Counted from the first letter of the stretch, positions 17,259 through 26,602 are shown. The stretch is 64,000 bases of DNA from Clostridium sp. (GCA_023664325.1 JAMPFS010000006.1:22690-86689); one strand, 5' to 3'. A program made the numbers and translations. The notes: generated by a model not told the origin, from the sequence alone.

Positions 17259-18122
17259 ATGGACTTTATGACAAAACTGGAACGAAAATTTGGAAAATAT
17301 TCCATCCCGAACCTCACAGTGCTGTTGATTGCAGGATTTGTGGTGGGATATCTGATTGAGATTTTGGGTGCAGGAGCATTGGAACTGATTGATTTAAACC
17401 CTGCAAAAGTAATGTCGGGGCAGATTTACAGACTGATTACATGGGTGTTGATTCCACCTTCCGGCAGTGATCTTTTTTTTGTGGTGATTATGTTGTTTTT
17501 CTATTATTCGATCGGAAAAACATTGGAGAACACATTAGGGGATTTCCGGTATACGGTGTATATCCTTTCCGGGATTCTTTTTACCGATCTTGGCATGATG
17601 ATTACTTATTTGGTGATGAAGGCATTAGGACAGGCCCAGTTGCTGGATGTGTATTATCAGATGGGGCTTTACGGCGCATCTACTTATTATTTGTGCATGA
17701 GCATGTTTTTAGCCTATGCATTTCTGTTCCCGGAGCATCAGGTGTTAATCTGGTTTATCATACCGGTTAAAGTAAAGTGGATGGGTTATTTGGATATTAT
17801 CTATCTGATTGTGGAAATATTGCGGTATGGACTCGCTCATTACTATACGGGAATGGTTACCGTTATGATGTCTGTACTTAATTTTATTGTATTTTATGTT
17901 TTAATGCAGGGTGGAAAACGAATGACACATGCACAGAAAAAGCGGAAGAGGAGATATCACCAGGAGGTTCGGCAGACGCAGATCCTTACCAGACATAAGT
18001 GCGCAATATGCGGGCAGACGGAGGAGGACAACCCTGACCTGGAATTCCGTTATTGTTCACGGTGTAAGGGGAATTATGAGTATTGCCAGAATCATTTATT
18101 TACCCATCAACATAAACAATAG
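17259..18122 (+). CDS. Rhomboid-like membrane protein with C-terminal zinc ribbon
   Basis: A 287-residue polytopic membrane protein. AAAGGA at 17245-17250 favours the ATG at 17259 over those at 17250 and 17253. About six hydrophobic segments are seen. The pattern YGASTYYLC carries the G-x-S of rhomboid serine proteases (the following Gly is Thr), and LAHYYTG in a later helix supplies a candidate catalytic His. The last 60 residues are soluble, with CAICG and YCSRCKG plus a final Cys/His cluster, a probable zinc-binding ribbon. If active it would cleave membrane proteins; the imperfect GxSG motif leaves open that it is an inactive homologue. Confidence 0.75.
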   Translation: MDFMTKLERKFGKYSIPNLTVLLIAGFVVGYLIEILGAGALELIDLNPAKVMSGQIYRLITWVLIPPSGSDLFFVVIMLFFYYSIGKTLENTLGDFRYTVYILSGILFTDLGMMITYLVMKALGQAQLLDVYYQMGLYGASTYYLCMSMFLAYAFLFPEHQVLIWFIIPVKVKWMGYLDIIYLIVEILRYGLAHYYTGMVTVMMSVLNFIVFYVLMQGGKRMTHAQKKRKRRYHQEVRQTQILTRHKCAICGQTEEDNPDLEFRYCSRCKGNYEYCQNHLFTHQHKQ

Positions 18123-18134
18123 GAGACAGCGAGG

Positions 18135-19541
18135 ATGAAAAAGGAAAACAGAGCCATCTTAAAGGATATCATGCAAAACAGGGATTTAGATACAAACATT
18201 CCGGCTTATGGGAATTTGTATATCAATGCTGCCTATGAATACAGCTTAATCAGGCTTGTGCTTAATTACTATACGATGAAAGAGGTTGAAGATGAAATAG
18301 GAGCCGGTTTGGATGATGATTTGTCTGCGGCATTGGATGAAATTCATACGGTCTTATTTGAGGCATTATTGTCAGGGGATGTTAAGACAGAACCGGCAGA
18401 GCTTATAAACCGTGTGGATTCCCTGCGGAATCATTTGACGGAAAAAATGGCGCTTCTTACCGCTTATACGGATGCGCTTCAGATTTATGAGTATGTGTTA
18501 AACCGTGTGGAGTATGGTATTACCGGTGAGACAATTGAGGTAGAGGAGAGTGAACTGGCTGCAAAAGTTTTTCAGTATCTTTTTTGTGACAATGATAAAA
18601 TGGTGGTAAACAGTAAAATACAGATGGTGACAGGGCAGCTTCCGATTCGGATGACAAAGAGCCGTTTTTTTGACTATCTGACAGACACGTTTAATATTTA
18701 CAATGGATCAGACAAATCGTCTGTGGATGATTTTGCAGCTATGTTAAAGTCTACAGCATTGTTGGAACTTCCGAAAGGATATGGAGAGGAATACAAAGAA
18801 ATTGCGCAGGTTATAAAAATATTAGAGGATACCGATTATAATGCGCTTAACCGGGAGCAGTTTGAGGCGCTGATGGAGCAGTTTTCCATGACGGCAGCGC
18901 ATTTAACCGGTCTTGTCAGCAATTATCTCCTGACAATGGAAATTATAAATAATCTATATGCGGCATTGCTTGCAAAATCATTTGCAAACAGTACAGAAGA
19001 GAGTGTTTCGGTCTGCATCGACATGCTGAAGGGGCTGCATGATGCGTTTGTATCTGCCGGAGAGATTCCGGAATCGGTAGATGAAGGCTTTATGACGATT
19101 GAGGGCCGCCAGGAGGAACTTGGAGAGGAGATTATGCAGTATGAGAGTATTTTACCGGAGGTGTTAGGCGAACAGGCAGATACGGTTTCGTGGATGATGG
19201 CAGACCTGATTTTCGCAAATCTGGACAAGATTTCCAAGCTTTTATCCAACAGTTATTTTATAGAGTTAAAGAGTAATGGAACGACGGAAGGTGTTGCTGA
19301 TTATGAGTACATCACATCCATTCGGGATGAACTGGTCGGTCTTTTGACGGCTTTTTTTGAAACGCATCCACGGGTGGTAAACAGGGCAGTGATGGCATCC
19401 CTGTTTTCCGGTATGCCGGTACTGTTTAATTCCCAGCAGGAGATTAAGGATTATATCGAATACAGCTTGAACCACTGCAATAACAGCAGTGAGCTTATGG
19501 CTTGCGCCAAAATTTTAGAAGAAATGATGGCAGAGGAGTAA
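18135..19541 (+). CDS. Cytosolic helical protein of unknown function
   Basis: A 468-residue protein I do not recognise. It appears entirely alpha-helical and soluble, with no transmembrane helix, signal peptide or nucleotide-binding motif. It starts 12 bases after the rhomboid-like gene (ribosome binding site AGGAGACAGCGAGG) and is followed by a 108-residue unknown protein and a DUF2953 gene, all on the same strand with short gaps, suggesting one operon. Acidic and leucine-rich composition is compatible with a scaffold or regulatory protein. Confidence 0.7.
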   Translation: MKKENRAILKDIMQNRDLDTNIPAYGNLYINAAYEYSLIRLVLNYYTMKEVEDEIGAGLDDDLSAALDEIHTVLFEALLSGDVKTEPAELINRVDSLRNHLTEKMALLTAYTDALQIYEYVLNRVEYGITGETIEVEESELAAKVFQYLFCDNDKMVVNSKIQMVTGQLPIRMTKSRFFDYLTDTFNIYNGSDKSSVDDFAAMLKSTALLELPKGYGEEYKEIAQVIKILEDTDYNALNREQFEALMEQFSMTAAHLTGLVSNYLLTMEIINNLYAALLAKSFANSTEESVSVCIDMLKGLHDAFVSAGEIPESVDEGFMTIEGRQEELGEEIMQYESILPEVLGEQADTVSWMMADLIFANLDKISKLLSNSYFIELKSNGTTEGVADYEYITSIRDELVGLLTAFFETHPRVVNRAVMASLFSGMPVLFNSQQEIKDYIEYSLNHCNNSSELMACAKILEEMMAEE

Positions 19542-19564
19542 AAGCATAGAGACAGGGTGAGGAA

Positions 19565-19891
19565 ATGAGGATTCGGTTTCATGAAAAATTGTATAGCGAT
19601 GACATTTCAGACCGAAAGCTTCGTTCGATTAAGAAAAAGGTGGCAATGCGGTCGCCGAAGCTTAATCTGTATCTGGTAACCCTGCCGCTTGGAAACCAGG
19701 GGATTTTAGAGGTATATTGGTATCCGGAGCTTTTGCAGAAGGCGTACCGGAGCATGAAAGGTGAGCTTGTTGTGGTCGGTGTGGCAAATGACAGGGATAC
19801 TGCATTTGAACTGATCCGGCAGATTATATCAGAGATTGGCATACAGGAAGTATATATTCCTGTAGAGGAATTTTTTGAGGGGTATCAATGA
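19565..19891 (+). CDS. Small protein of unknown function
   Basis: A 108-residue protein with an alpha/beta look (LNLYLVTLPLGNQGILEVYWYP, then ELVVVGVANDRDTAFELIRQII). No family recognised. GGGTGAGG precedes the ATG, and the stop overlaps the start of the DUF2953 gene by four bases, pointing to translational coupling with it. Confidence 0.65.
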   Translation: MRIRFHEKLYSDDISDRKLRSIKKKVAMRSPKLNLYLVTLPLGNQGILEVYWYPELLQKAYRSMKGELVVVGVANDRDTAFELIRQIISEIGIQEVYIPVEEFFEGYQ

Positions 19892-20832
19892 TTTTATCCA
19901 TATTAAAGACAATCGGAATCATTTTTCTGATGATACTGGTAATTATCATTTTCATATTGCTTTTGGTGTTATTTGTTCCCATACGATACCGGTTTTGGGG
20001 AGACTATGAGGATGCACCGGATGGGGAGGCTGTTATAAAATGGGCGCCGGTTTTTTTGAAAGCAACGGCATCCTATCATAATAAGCAGTTTGTGTATACA
20101 GTGTGGCTGCTTGGCGGAGTGGTGATAACAAATACGGAAGCAAAGCTTTCGTGGATTGGAAGACGTTTTTTTGATTTTGGGAATGATGAAGAGGAGGAGG
20201 ACACAAATCGCATGGCATCCGAAACGGTTGATGTCCCAGAGCCGGGAGCAGGGTTCCAAGCGGAAGAACAGCAGATGCGGCAGGTCTTTCGGGATGAAAA
20301 GGATTTATCGAAGGAGGACATGATATTAAATGAGCCGGGGCGAAAACATGACAGGAAAGCAGAAAAGAGAGCCCATAAGCCGCTTTTTTTGCGGATAAGG
20401 GAAAAAAAGCGGAGTTTTCAAAAGAGGTGGCAGGAATTTGTTAAAAGGCTGAAAAAAATACAAAATAAAAAGGAGTCACTGTTAAAGGTGTATCATTCCA
20501 GGCGGTTTGAGCAGGCAAAAAGTGATTTGAAGCAGTATGCAGGGGAAATCCTACGCATTTTGAAACCGGATCAGTTAGAAGGAGATATAAAGTTTGGATT
20601 GGAAAATCCGGCAAATACAGGATATGTGCTGGGTATGCTGGCAATGATTCTTCCGCTGTATCAGGGATTTCTGACCGTTGAACCGGATTTTACACAGCAG
20701 ATTATCAAAGGCGATCTGAAGGGAAATGGAAGAATAAGGTTTATTTCCGTCGCAAAACTGGGAATTAAGGTCATATTAAATAAAAATCTTATAAAAGTAA
20801 CAAGGAAAGTACAAACTATATTACAAGAGTAA
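19888..20832 (+). CDS. DUF2953 family membrane-anchored protein
   Basis: A 314-residue protein with a single N-terminal transmembrane helix (IIFLMILVIIIFILLLVLFVPIRYRF, described in pieces) followed by a beta-rich domain (AVIKWAPVFLKATASY, TVWLLGGVVI), the pattern of DUF2953 proteins found beside the sporulation gene ytfJ/gerW in many Firmicutes. A long basic linker (residues about 145-195, KRAHKPLFLRIREKKRSF) precedes the C-terminal DUF2953 part. The adjacency to the YtfJ gene downstream supports the call and suggests a sporulation or spore envelope role. Confidence 0.8.
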   Translation: MILSILKTIGIIFLMILVIIIFILLLVLFVPIRYRFWGDYEDAPDGEAVIKWAPVFLKATASYHNKQFVYTVWLLGGVVITNTEAKLSWIGRRFFDFGNDEEEEDTNRMASETVDVPEPGAGFQAEEQQMRQVFRDEKDLSKEDMILNEPGRKHDRKAEKRAHKPLFLRIREKKRSFQKRWQEFVKRLKKIQNKKESLLKVYHSRRFEQAKSDLKQYAGEILRILKPDQLEGDIKFGLENPANTGYVLGMLAMILPLYQGFLTVEPDFTQQIIKGDLKGNGRIRFISVAKLGIKVILNKNLIKVTRKVQTILQE

Positions 20833-20891
20833 AGAAATACTAAATTCGCAGCAAAGCTGCTCATTAAGTGTTCAATATAGGAGGGAAAAAC

Positions 20892-21290
20892 ATGGCAAAT
20901 GATTTTAACACAACAGTAAGTTCATTATTTCAGGGAATGGATAAATTCCTTACCACAAAAACAGTAGTAGGCGAGCCTACAAAGATTGGAGATACCATTA
21001 TTCTTCCGCTTGTGGATGTAAGCTTTGGCGTGGGCGCCGGCGCATTTTCTGCTGCTGACAAGAATAATGGAGCAGGCGCATTGGGAGGAAAAATGACTGC
21101 AAGCGCAGTATTGGTCATTCAGAATGGGCAGATCCGTCTTGTCAATGTAAAGAATCAGGATACGGTAACGAAGGTGCTGGATATGGTTCCGGATTTGATT
21201 GAACGTTTCCAGAATAAGAAAGAGGATGATGATTCATCAGAGGATTTAGAAGTAGATGCTGCGGTGTCTGACATTTTAGAGCAGAAGTAA
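20892..21290 (+). CDS. ytfJ: YtfJ/GerW-family sporulation protein
   Basis: A 132-residue protein. AGGAGGG 7 bases upstream fixes the ATG at 20892. The core GDTIILPLVDVSFGVGAGAF and the glycine-rich stretch that follows are characteristic of the YtfJ/GerW family, which in Bacillus is made in the forespore and needed for germination through the SleB pathway. A C-terminal acidic tail (KKEDDDSSEDLEVD) follows. It lies downstream of the DUF2953 gene as in other spore formers. Confidence 0.9.
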   Translation: MANDFNTTVSSLFQGMDKFLTTKTVVGEPTKIGDTIILPLVDVSFGVGAGAFSAADKNNGAGALGGKMTASAVLVIQNGQIRLVNVKNQDTVTKVLDMVPDLIERFQNKKEDDDSSEDLEVDAAVSDILEQK

Positions 21291-21365
21291 ATTATTTTAT
21301 TGTCACAAAGGAAGCAAAACCGGAATATACTGTCTTATAGGAGGGTGTACGGAGGTACGGTTACT

Positions 21366-21503
21366 ATGAAACGGGTATGGGGTTTTGCTTTCTTTTGGTT
21401 TGCTGTCGGAATGATTGTGGATTATTTGATGGAGGGATTTTGGAATTTTATGGTGGTTGTGATTGCATTAGCAATATCATATCTCTTATTCTGCCGTTGC
21501 TGA
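21366..21503 (+). CDS. Very small membrane protein
   Basis: A 45-residue peptide starting at 21366 after GGAGG, made of two hydrophobic stretches (VWGFAFFWFAVGMIVDYL and FMVVVIALAISYLLF) and ending in CRC. The ribosome binding site and the hydrophobic pattern suggest a real small gene. Function unknown. Confidence 0.55.
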   Translation: MKRVWGFAFFWFAVGMIVDYLMEGFWNFMVVVIALAISYLLFCRC

Positions 21504-21518
21504 GAAAAGCAATTTTCA

Positions 21519-21553
21519 TAAAAAAAGAACCATATGAATGGTTCTTCTTTTCT
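21519..21553. terminator. Bidirectional terminator between the small membrane gene and rpmB
   Basis: A 9-bp perfect stem (AAGAACCAT with ATGGTTCTT, four-base loop) with A-run on the left and T-rich sequence on the right, between two convergent genes. Confidence 0.8.
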
Positions 21554-21558
21554 CCAAA

Positions 21559-21744
21559 CTAAGCTCTCTCAACTTTACCGGATCTTAAGCATGAAGTACA
21601 AACATAAATTCTCTTAGGTGTGCCGTTAACAATTGCCTTAACCTTCTTAATGTTAGACTTCCACATCTTGTTAGATCTTCTATGAGAATGGCTCACCTGA
21701 ATACCGAAATGAGCAGCTTTGTCACATACTGAACACTTTGCCAT
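21559..21744 (-). CDS. rpmB: 50S ribosomal protein L28
   Basis: A 61-residue ribosomal protein. The sequence MAKCSVCDKAAHFGIQVSHS, with KMWKSNIKKVKA and ending CTSCLRSGKVERA, is L28; the four Cys of CSVC and CTSC make this the zinc-binding form. AAGGAGG on the minus strand fixes the start at 21744. Transcribed opposite to its neighbours, from a promoter at 21793-21821. Confidence 0.97.
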   Translation of the reverse strand: MAKCSVCDKAAHFGIQVSHSHRRSNKMWKSNIKKVKAIVNGTPKRIYVCTSCLRSGKVERA

Positions 21745-21792
21745 GACTTGCACCTCCTTGAATATATTAACCTATCGGTTTGCAACACGTCA

Positions 21793-21821
21793 ATTCTAAC
21801 AGAAGTAATATTAAAATGCAA
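21793..21821 (-). promoter_or_regulatory. Promoter of rpmB
   Basis: On the minus strand TTGCAT (complement of 21816-21821) and TAGAAT (complement of 21793-21798) are 17 bases apart, 50 bases before the rpmB start. Confidence 0.6.
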
Positions 21822-22036
21822 GCATAAATTTAAAAAATATATTTCATTTTCAACCAAATATTGGTATAATAGTAAAAACTTTTGCCAATATCGTGTATTT
21901 TATCTTAGAAATGCTTCGGATAAAATAGAATAATTTGTAGCAACATATGTCATATAGTAATTGAGTGCTATTTTGCATATATTGTGTCATATGATTTTGG
22001 TAAATTAAGAAGAATTTAGAATATGGAGGAACAGGT

Positions 22037-22396
22037 ATGAAGATAGAAGTAGATACTCCAAATGGTGATGTAATCATTGAAAGTGACGTGATTGCCCAGT
22101 ATGCCGGGCTTTCAGCCATTGAGTGTTTTGGCATTGTGGGAATGGCTACCATTAATATGAAGGATGGTTTTGTGAAGCTTCTTCGGGGAGACAGTGTTTC
22201 CAAAGGCGTGAATGTGACAGTTGGCGAGAATAACTCGATTGCCATTGATTTTCACATTATTGTAGCATATGGTGTAAGCATTTCCACTGTTGCAGAGAAT
22301 CTGATGTCAACGGTTCGCTATAAAGTGGAAGAATTTACCGGTATGCAGGTGGAAAGTATTAATGTATTTGTTGAAGGCGTACGGGTAATTGATTAG
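22037..22396 (+). CDS. Asp23/Gls24 family envelope stress protein
   Basis: A 119-residue YloU-like protein. The pattern IAQYAGLSAIECFGIVGMAT followed by GVNVTVGENNSIAIDFHIIVAYG and VESINVFVEGVRV matches the Asp23 domain. Members associate with the membrane and are linked to envelope stress. In Firmicutes this gene typically lies between rpmB (divergent) and the DAK2-fusion gene yloV, exactly as here. AGGAGG-like sequence ATGGAGGAAC precedes the ATG. Confidence 0.93.
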   Translation: MKIEVDTPNGDVIIESDVIAQYAGLSAIECFGIVGMATINMKDGFVKLLRGDSVSKGVNVTVGENNSIAIDFHIIVAYGVSISTVAENLMSTVRYKVEEFTGMQVESINVFVEGVRVID

Positions 22397-22404
22397 GAGG
22401 AGCT

Positions 22405-24159
22405 ATGGGTCAGAGTATGAAAGTGAATGCTAAGAGCCTGCAGTATGGATTTTTGGCAGGCGCAAAAAGTATTGAAGAGAAGAAAGATTATATTAATGAG
22501 TTAAATGTATTCCCGGTACCGGATGGTGATACAGGAACAAATATGACATTGACGATCACTTCCGCAGCCAGGGAAGTGGCAAGCATCAAGGATCCAACTT
22601 TTGCGAACGTGACGAAAGCGATGTCAACCGGATCGCTGCGTGGCGCAAGAGGTAACTCCGGTGTCATTCTTTCCCAGTTAATCAGAGGATTTTGTAAGGA
22701 GCTTGAGGGAAAGGAAGAGGTTGTAATTGAAGATATTGCTGCGGCATTTAACCGTGCAGTCGCAACGGCATATAAGGCGGTTATGAAGCCAAAAGAGGGT
22801 ACTATTTTAACGGTCGCAAAAGGGCTTTCTGATAAAGCTTCGGAACTGAGCCGTTCCCAAAAGGATTTGGCAGAGTTTGCAGAGGCTGTGCTTGCCTATG
22901 GCAGGGAGGTGTTGAATCAGACACCGGAAATGCTTCCGGTATTAAAGGAAGCAGGTGTTGTAGATTCCGGCGGCGAGGGTCTTATGACTATTTTAGAAGG
23001 TGCCTTTGATGCTCTGACGGGTAAGGTAACCTATGATTTTTCCAATGGCTATGGTGACGTACCGGCAGGTGGCAAACCGGCTCCGGATGCTTCCGGTCTT
23101 AAGACAACAAATTCGGCTGGGATTGACCGCAAGGAGATTGACACGTCCCATATTAAATATGGATATTGTACAGAATTTATCATTATGATTGAGAAAGAAT
23201 ACAATAAGCAGATTGAGGAGGAATTTAAATCCTATTTAGAGTCGATTGGTGATTCTTTAGTTGTGGTTTCGGATGATGAAATCGTAAAGGTACATGTACA
23301 CACGAACCACCCGGGACTTGCCTTCGAGCGTGGTCTCACATATGGTTCCCTGACGAGCATGAAGGTGGATAACATGCGCGAGGAACATAGGGAGAAGGTA
23401 ATTATGGAGGCCGAGAAAATGGCTGCCAAACAGGCACAGGAGCGTGCAGCGGCAAAAGCGGCGGTGGATGATGCGGTGAGATCCGAGAATGCCCGGCAAA
23501 AAGAATACGGATTTGTTTCCGTTTCTGTTGGTGAAGGGATGAATGATATTTTTAGGGATTTGGGCGTGGACTATCTGATCGAGGGAGGACAGACCATGAA
23601 CCCGAGTACGGAAGATATGCTAAATGCAATCGAACAGGTAAATGCAAAAACCATTTATATTCTGCCAAACAATAAAAATATTATTTTAGCGGCAAACCAG
23701 GCGCAGTCCTTAGTGGAGGATAAGGAGATCATCGTAGTGCCATCGAAGACCGCACCGCAGGGTGTGGCAGCGTTGATTGGATTTGATCCTTCCAAATCAG
23801 GTGAAGATAATCTTTCCTCAATGACTGCGGATATGAGTAATGTAAAGACGGGGCAGGTAACCTATGCAGTCCGGGATACGAGTATTGATGGAAAAGAAAT
23901 CAATGCCGGGGATATTATGGGGATTGATGATGAGGGAATCAAGGCAGTATCTTCCGATCTTCTGACGGCTGCGAAGGAACTTCTGTCAGAGATGGTGGAT
24001 GAAGATTCTGAGTTAATCAGTATTTATTATGGCGCAGATGTCAAAGAGGAAGATGCCAAAGCATTCGCAGAATATGTTGAAGATACCTACAACGAATGTG
24101 ATGTTGAGTTTAATTATGGTGGACAGCCGATTTACTATTACATTTTCTCTGTGGAGTAA
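22405..24159 (+). CDS. DAK2-domain fusion protein (YloV/FakA-like)
   Basis: A 584-residue protein. The N-terminal DhaL/DAK2 domain (residues about 10-205) has the Mg-ATP-binding motif FPVPDGDTGTNM and GARGNSGVILSQL. The C-terminal half (about 230-584) matches the DegV/EDD-like region of YloV and of the fatty acid kinase FakA, which phosphorylates fatty acids bound by FakB. FakA of Staphylococcus is the best studied relative, so fatty acid kinase activity is a family-based inference. It starts 8 bases after the Asp23 gene (GGAGGAGCT before the ATG), the conserved yloU-yloV pair. Confidence 0.93.
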   Translation: MGQSMKVNAKSLQYGFLAGAKSIEEKKDYINELNVFPVPDGDTGTNMTLTITSAAREVASIKDPTFANVTKAMSTGSLRGARGNSGVILSQLIRGFCKELEGKEEVVIEDIAAAFNRAVATAYKAVMKPKEGTILTVAKGLSDKASELSRSQKDLAEFAEAVLAYGREVLNQTPEMLPVLKEAGVVDSGGEGLMTILEGAFDALTGKVTYDFSNGYGDVPAGGKPAPDASGLKTTNSAGIDRKEIDTSHIKYGYCTEFIIMIEKEYNKQIEEEFKSYLESIGDSLVVVSDDEIVKVHVHTNHPGLAFERGLTYGSLTSMKVDNMREEHREKVIMEAEKMAAKQAQERAAAKAAVDDAVRSENARQKEYGFVSVSVGEGMNDIFRDLGVDYLIEGGQTMNPSTEDMLNAIEQVNAKTIYILPNNKNIILAANQAQSLVEDKEIIVVPSKTAPQGVAALIGFDPSKSGEDNLSSMTADMSNVKTGQVTYAVRDTSIDGKEINAGDIMGIDDEGIKAVSSDLLTAAKELLSEMVDEDSELISIYYGADVKEEDAKAFAEYVEDTYNECDVEFNYGGQPIYYYIFSVE

Positions 24160-24188
24160 ATGTTTAAGCAGGGTATGGGAACGGTAGG

Positions 24189-24875
24189 ATGAAAGAGATT
24201 TTGATTGTGGAAGATGACACAGCAATCCGCAGGGAAATGGAAGAACTGCTGCAAAACAACGGTTATGTGGTATCGGCTGCCGGGCGGTTTGATAACTTAA
24301 GCGAACAGCTTCAAAAAACGGCGGCAGATTTGATTTTACTGGATATCAATCTTCCGGGGGTAAACGGGGAAATGCTGCTAAAGGAATTGCGCAGGGAATC
24401 CCAGATACCGGTCATTATGGTGACAAGCCGGGCATCGGAGGTTGATGAGGTGTTATCCATGAGTTTCGGCGCAGATGATTATATTACCAAGCCTTATAAT
24501 CCGACGATTCTGCTTTTGCGGATTGCGGCGATATTAAAAAGGACAGAGTATTCCGGGGAAACTCTGTCTTTTCGTAATCTGCGTATAAACCCTGCGAAGG
24601 GGGTGTTAAGCAGACTGGAAAACGGTACGGCGGCAGAGGCGGAAATTTCTCTTACCAAGAATGAAATGCTCATTTTGCAAACGCTGTTAAGCCACAAAAA
24701 CCGTATCGTAAAACGGGATGAGCTGATGACGGTTTTGTGGGATAATGATGAGTATATCAATGACAATGCCCTTACCGTGAATGTCAGCAGGCTGCGGGCA
24801 AAGCTTGACGGGTTTGGATATCCGGATGTCATAGAAACCAGAAAAAAACAGGGATATATTTTAATCGAGGAGTAA
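24189..24875 (+). CDS. OmpR-family response regulator, BceR-like
   Basis: A 228-residue regulator: receiver domain with phosphoacceptor Asp in ILLDINLPGVNGE and the lysine in YITKPYNP, then a winged helix with LTKNEMLILQTLL and TVNVSRLRAKLDGFG. The sequence around the receiver (LIVEDDTAIRREMEELL) resembles regulators that pair with intramembrane-sensing BceS-type kinases. The kinase gene begins 73 bases downstream. The likely target transporter is at 30000-32907. Confidence 0.88.
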   Translation: MKEILIVEDDTAIRREMEELLQNNGYVVSAAGRFDNLSEQLQKTAADLILLDINLPGVNGEMLLKELRRESQIPVIMVTSRASEVDEVLSMSFGADDYITKPYNPTILLLRIAAILKRTEYSGETLSFRNLRINPAKGVLSRLENGTAAEAEISLTKNEMLILQTLLSHKNRIVKRDELMTVLWDNDEYINDNALTVNVSRLRAKLDGFGYPDVIETRKKQGYILIEE

Positions 24876-24948
24876 CCGGACGGAACGGGCGGTTGAGAAC
24901 CGCTGTTTTTTAGATGTTTGTCCAATGTACAGATTTGGGGAGAACACG

Positions 24949-26019
24949 ATGCAGTTAAAAAATTATCTGAAGGATAGATGGTTTGTCATTTTATTTGGAA
25001 CCGGAATATTTGTTGTATTGTTTATGCTTTTAGCGGCATTTAAGACGCCGGCTGCGCTTAAGGCGGCATTTACACTGATATTCTGGTTTTTCATGGTGGT
25101 GTCTGTCGGATTTGAATATGTGCGCAAATATCGGTTTTACAATGAACTGAAAAAGAACTTAGATGGCCTTGACCAGAAATACCTTGTGCTGGAAACGTTG
25201 GAACGGCCGGATTTTTACGAGGGGCAGATTATGGCCGATCTGCTTTATGAGATTGATAAATCCATGACGGAGCGGGTAAAGGCATATTCCATGAACATAG
25301 AGGATTTTAAGGAATATATTGAGATGTGGATTCATGAAGCAAAGATACCGGTATCAAGCCTTTTGCTGATGTGCCGCAATCAGCAGGATAAAGCGCTGCC
25401 GGGCAAAGAGGGAGCCGGGGCTTGTGAAAGTGGCAGCGGGCTGTCGAATCCACTGTCAGATAAAAAGTACCTTGCGCAAATAAGAAGGCTGGATGCTTAT
25501 ATTAACCAGGTGCTTTTTTATGTGCGGGCAGAGCATGCGGAAAAGGATTACCGGATCCGGCGGACGGATTTGAAGAAGCTGGTGCATAAGGTGGTGATGG
25601 ACAATAAAGATGATTTATTGGAAAGCGGCATTACTCCGAAGATCAGTGCGGTTGACCGGGAAGTGGTAACGGATGCAAAGTGGCTGGAATTTATTTTAAA
25701 CCAGATTCTGAACAATGCCGTGAAATACAGACGGGAGGATGTGGAATCGGAGATTGCAATCTGGACGGAGGAGAAAGACGGCTGTATTTTCCTGCATGTA
25801 AGGGATAATGGAATCGGCATTCCAAGTGCCGATATCCAGCGGATTTTTGAGAAATCCTTTACCGGGGAAAATGGCAGGAAACAGGCGAAATCGACCGGCA
25901 TGGGACTTTATATTGCCAAAAATCTCTGCCGGCAGCTTGGGCATGGCATTGATGCGCAGTCCGTTGTGAATGAATATACGGATATACGGATTTGGTTTGA
26001 TGCGGGTGAGGCTGCATAA
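24949..26019 (+). CDS. BceS-like intramembrane-sensing histidine kinase
   Basis: A 356-residue kinase. The ATG at 24949 after GGGGAGAA is preferred to the ATG at 24925. Two closely spaced N-terminal transmembrane helices (about residues 13-60) with almost no extracellular loop are typical of BceS-type kinases, which detect antimicrobial peptides only through a BceAB transporter. The degenerate H-box IEMWIHEAKIPVSSL has the phosphoacceptor His, and the ATPase domain shows LNQILNNAVKYR (N-box), VRDNGIGIP and STGMGLYIAKNL. An insertion at residues about 145-165 is Gly/Ser-rich. Its partner regulator is immediately upstream. Confidence 0.87.
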   Translation: MQLKNYLKDRWFVILFGTGIFVVLFMLLAAFKTPAALKAAFTLIFWFFMVVSVGFEYVRKYRFYNELKKNLDGLDQKYLVLETLERPDFYEGQIMADLLYEIDKSMTERVKAYSMNIEDFKEYIEMWIHEAKIPVSSLLLMCRNQQDKALPGKEGAGACESGSGLSNPLSDKKYLAQIRRLDAYINQVLFYVRAEHAEKDYRIRRTDLKKLVHKVVMDNKDDLLESGITPKISAVDREVVTDAKWLEFILNQILNNAVKYRREDVESEIAIWTEEKDGCIFLHVRDNGIGIPSADIQRIFEKSFTGENGRKQAKSTGMGLYIAKNLCRQLGHGIDAQSVVNEYTDIRIWFDAGEAA

Positions 26020-26039
26020 GGGAAAGGAGGGAATGCGAA

Positions 26040-26498
26040 ATGATAGTATCATTTGATTTAGATGATACGCTGTTTGTATCGCCGGATAAGTTTAAAACAG
26101 AGGCGGAATTGCACTTTCCCTGGAATAAAATTTATAAAGAAAGATTAAGGCTTGGGACAATTTCACTGATGGAACGGCTAAAGGATGAGGGAATACATAT
26201 CTGGATTTATACAACATCTTTTCGCTCGGAACGTTATATCAAAGGTCTGTTTCGCCATTATGGAATAAAACCGGATGGCATTGTGAATGGGAACAGGCAT
26301 GCGCAGGAGGTTCAGGGAAATAAAACGGAACCGATGCCGTCGAAATATCCGGGCAGGTATCGGATTGATTTACATGTCGATGATGATGTGTCCGTATTGC
26401 AAAACGGAAGGCGCTATGGTTTTAAGGTTCATCTGGTTGGTCCGCAGGATGATGCGTGGGTGGAAAAAATATTGGATACGGTTCATCGCATTCGCTGA
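26040..26498 (+). CDS. HAD-superfamily protein
   Basis: A 152-residue HAD-fold protein with motif I FDLDDTLF, a motif II-like YTTSF, and an acidic motif IV region DLHVDDDVSVLQ. It lacks the large cap domain of many HAD phosphatases. AAAGGAGGG precedes the ATG 20 bases after the kinase stop. Substrate unknown. A 39-base segment of this gene reappears in degraded form at 26603-26641, so a second copy once existed next to it. Confidence 0.8.
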   Translation: MIVSFDLDDTLFVSPDKFKTEAELHFPWNKIYKERLRLGTISLMERLKDEGIHIWIYTTSFRSERYIKGLFRHYGIKPDGIVNGNRHAQEVQGNKTEPMPSKYPGRYRIDLHVDDDVSVLQNGRRYGFKVHLVGPQDDAWVEKILDTVHRIR

Positions 26499-26602
26499 TA
26501 GGGGAGATAGTGGCGGTAAAGTGGTGGCTGCTGTGAGGGCGTATGTGAAGAAAAATGATTCATTAAAGAAAAATACAAAGCATTTTTGGAGGGATGGGAT
26601 AA

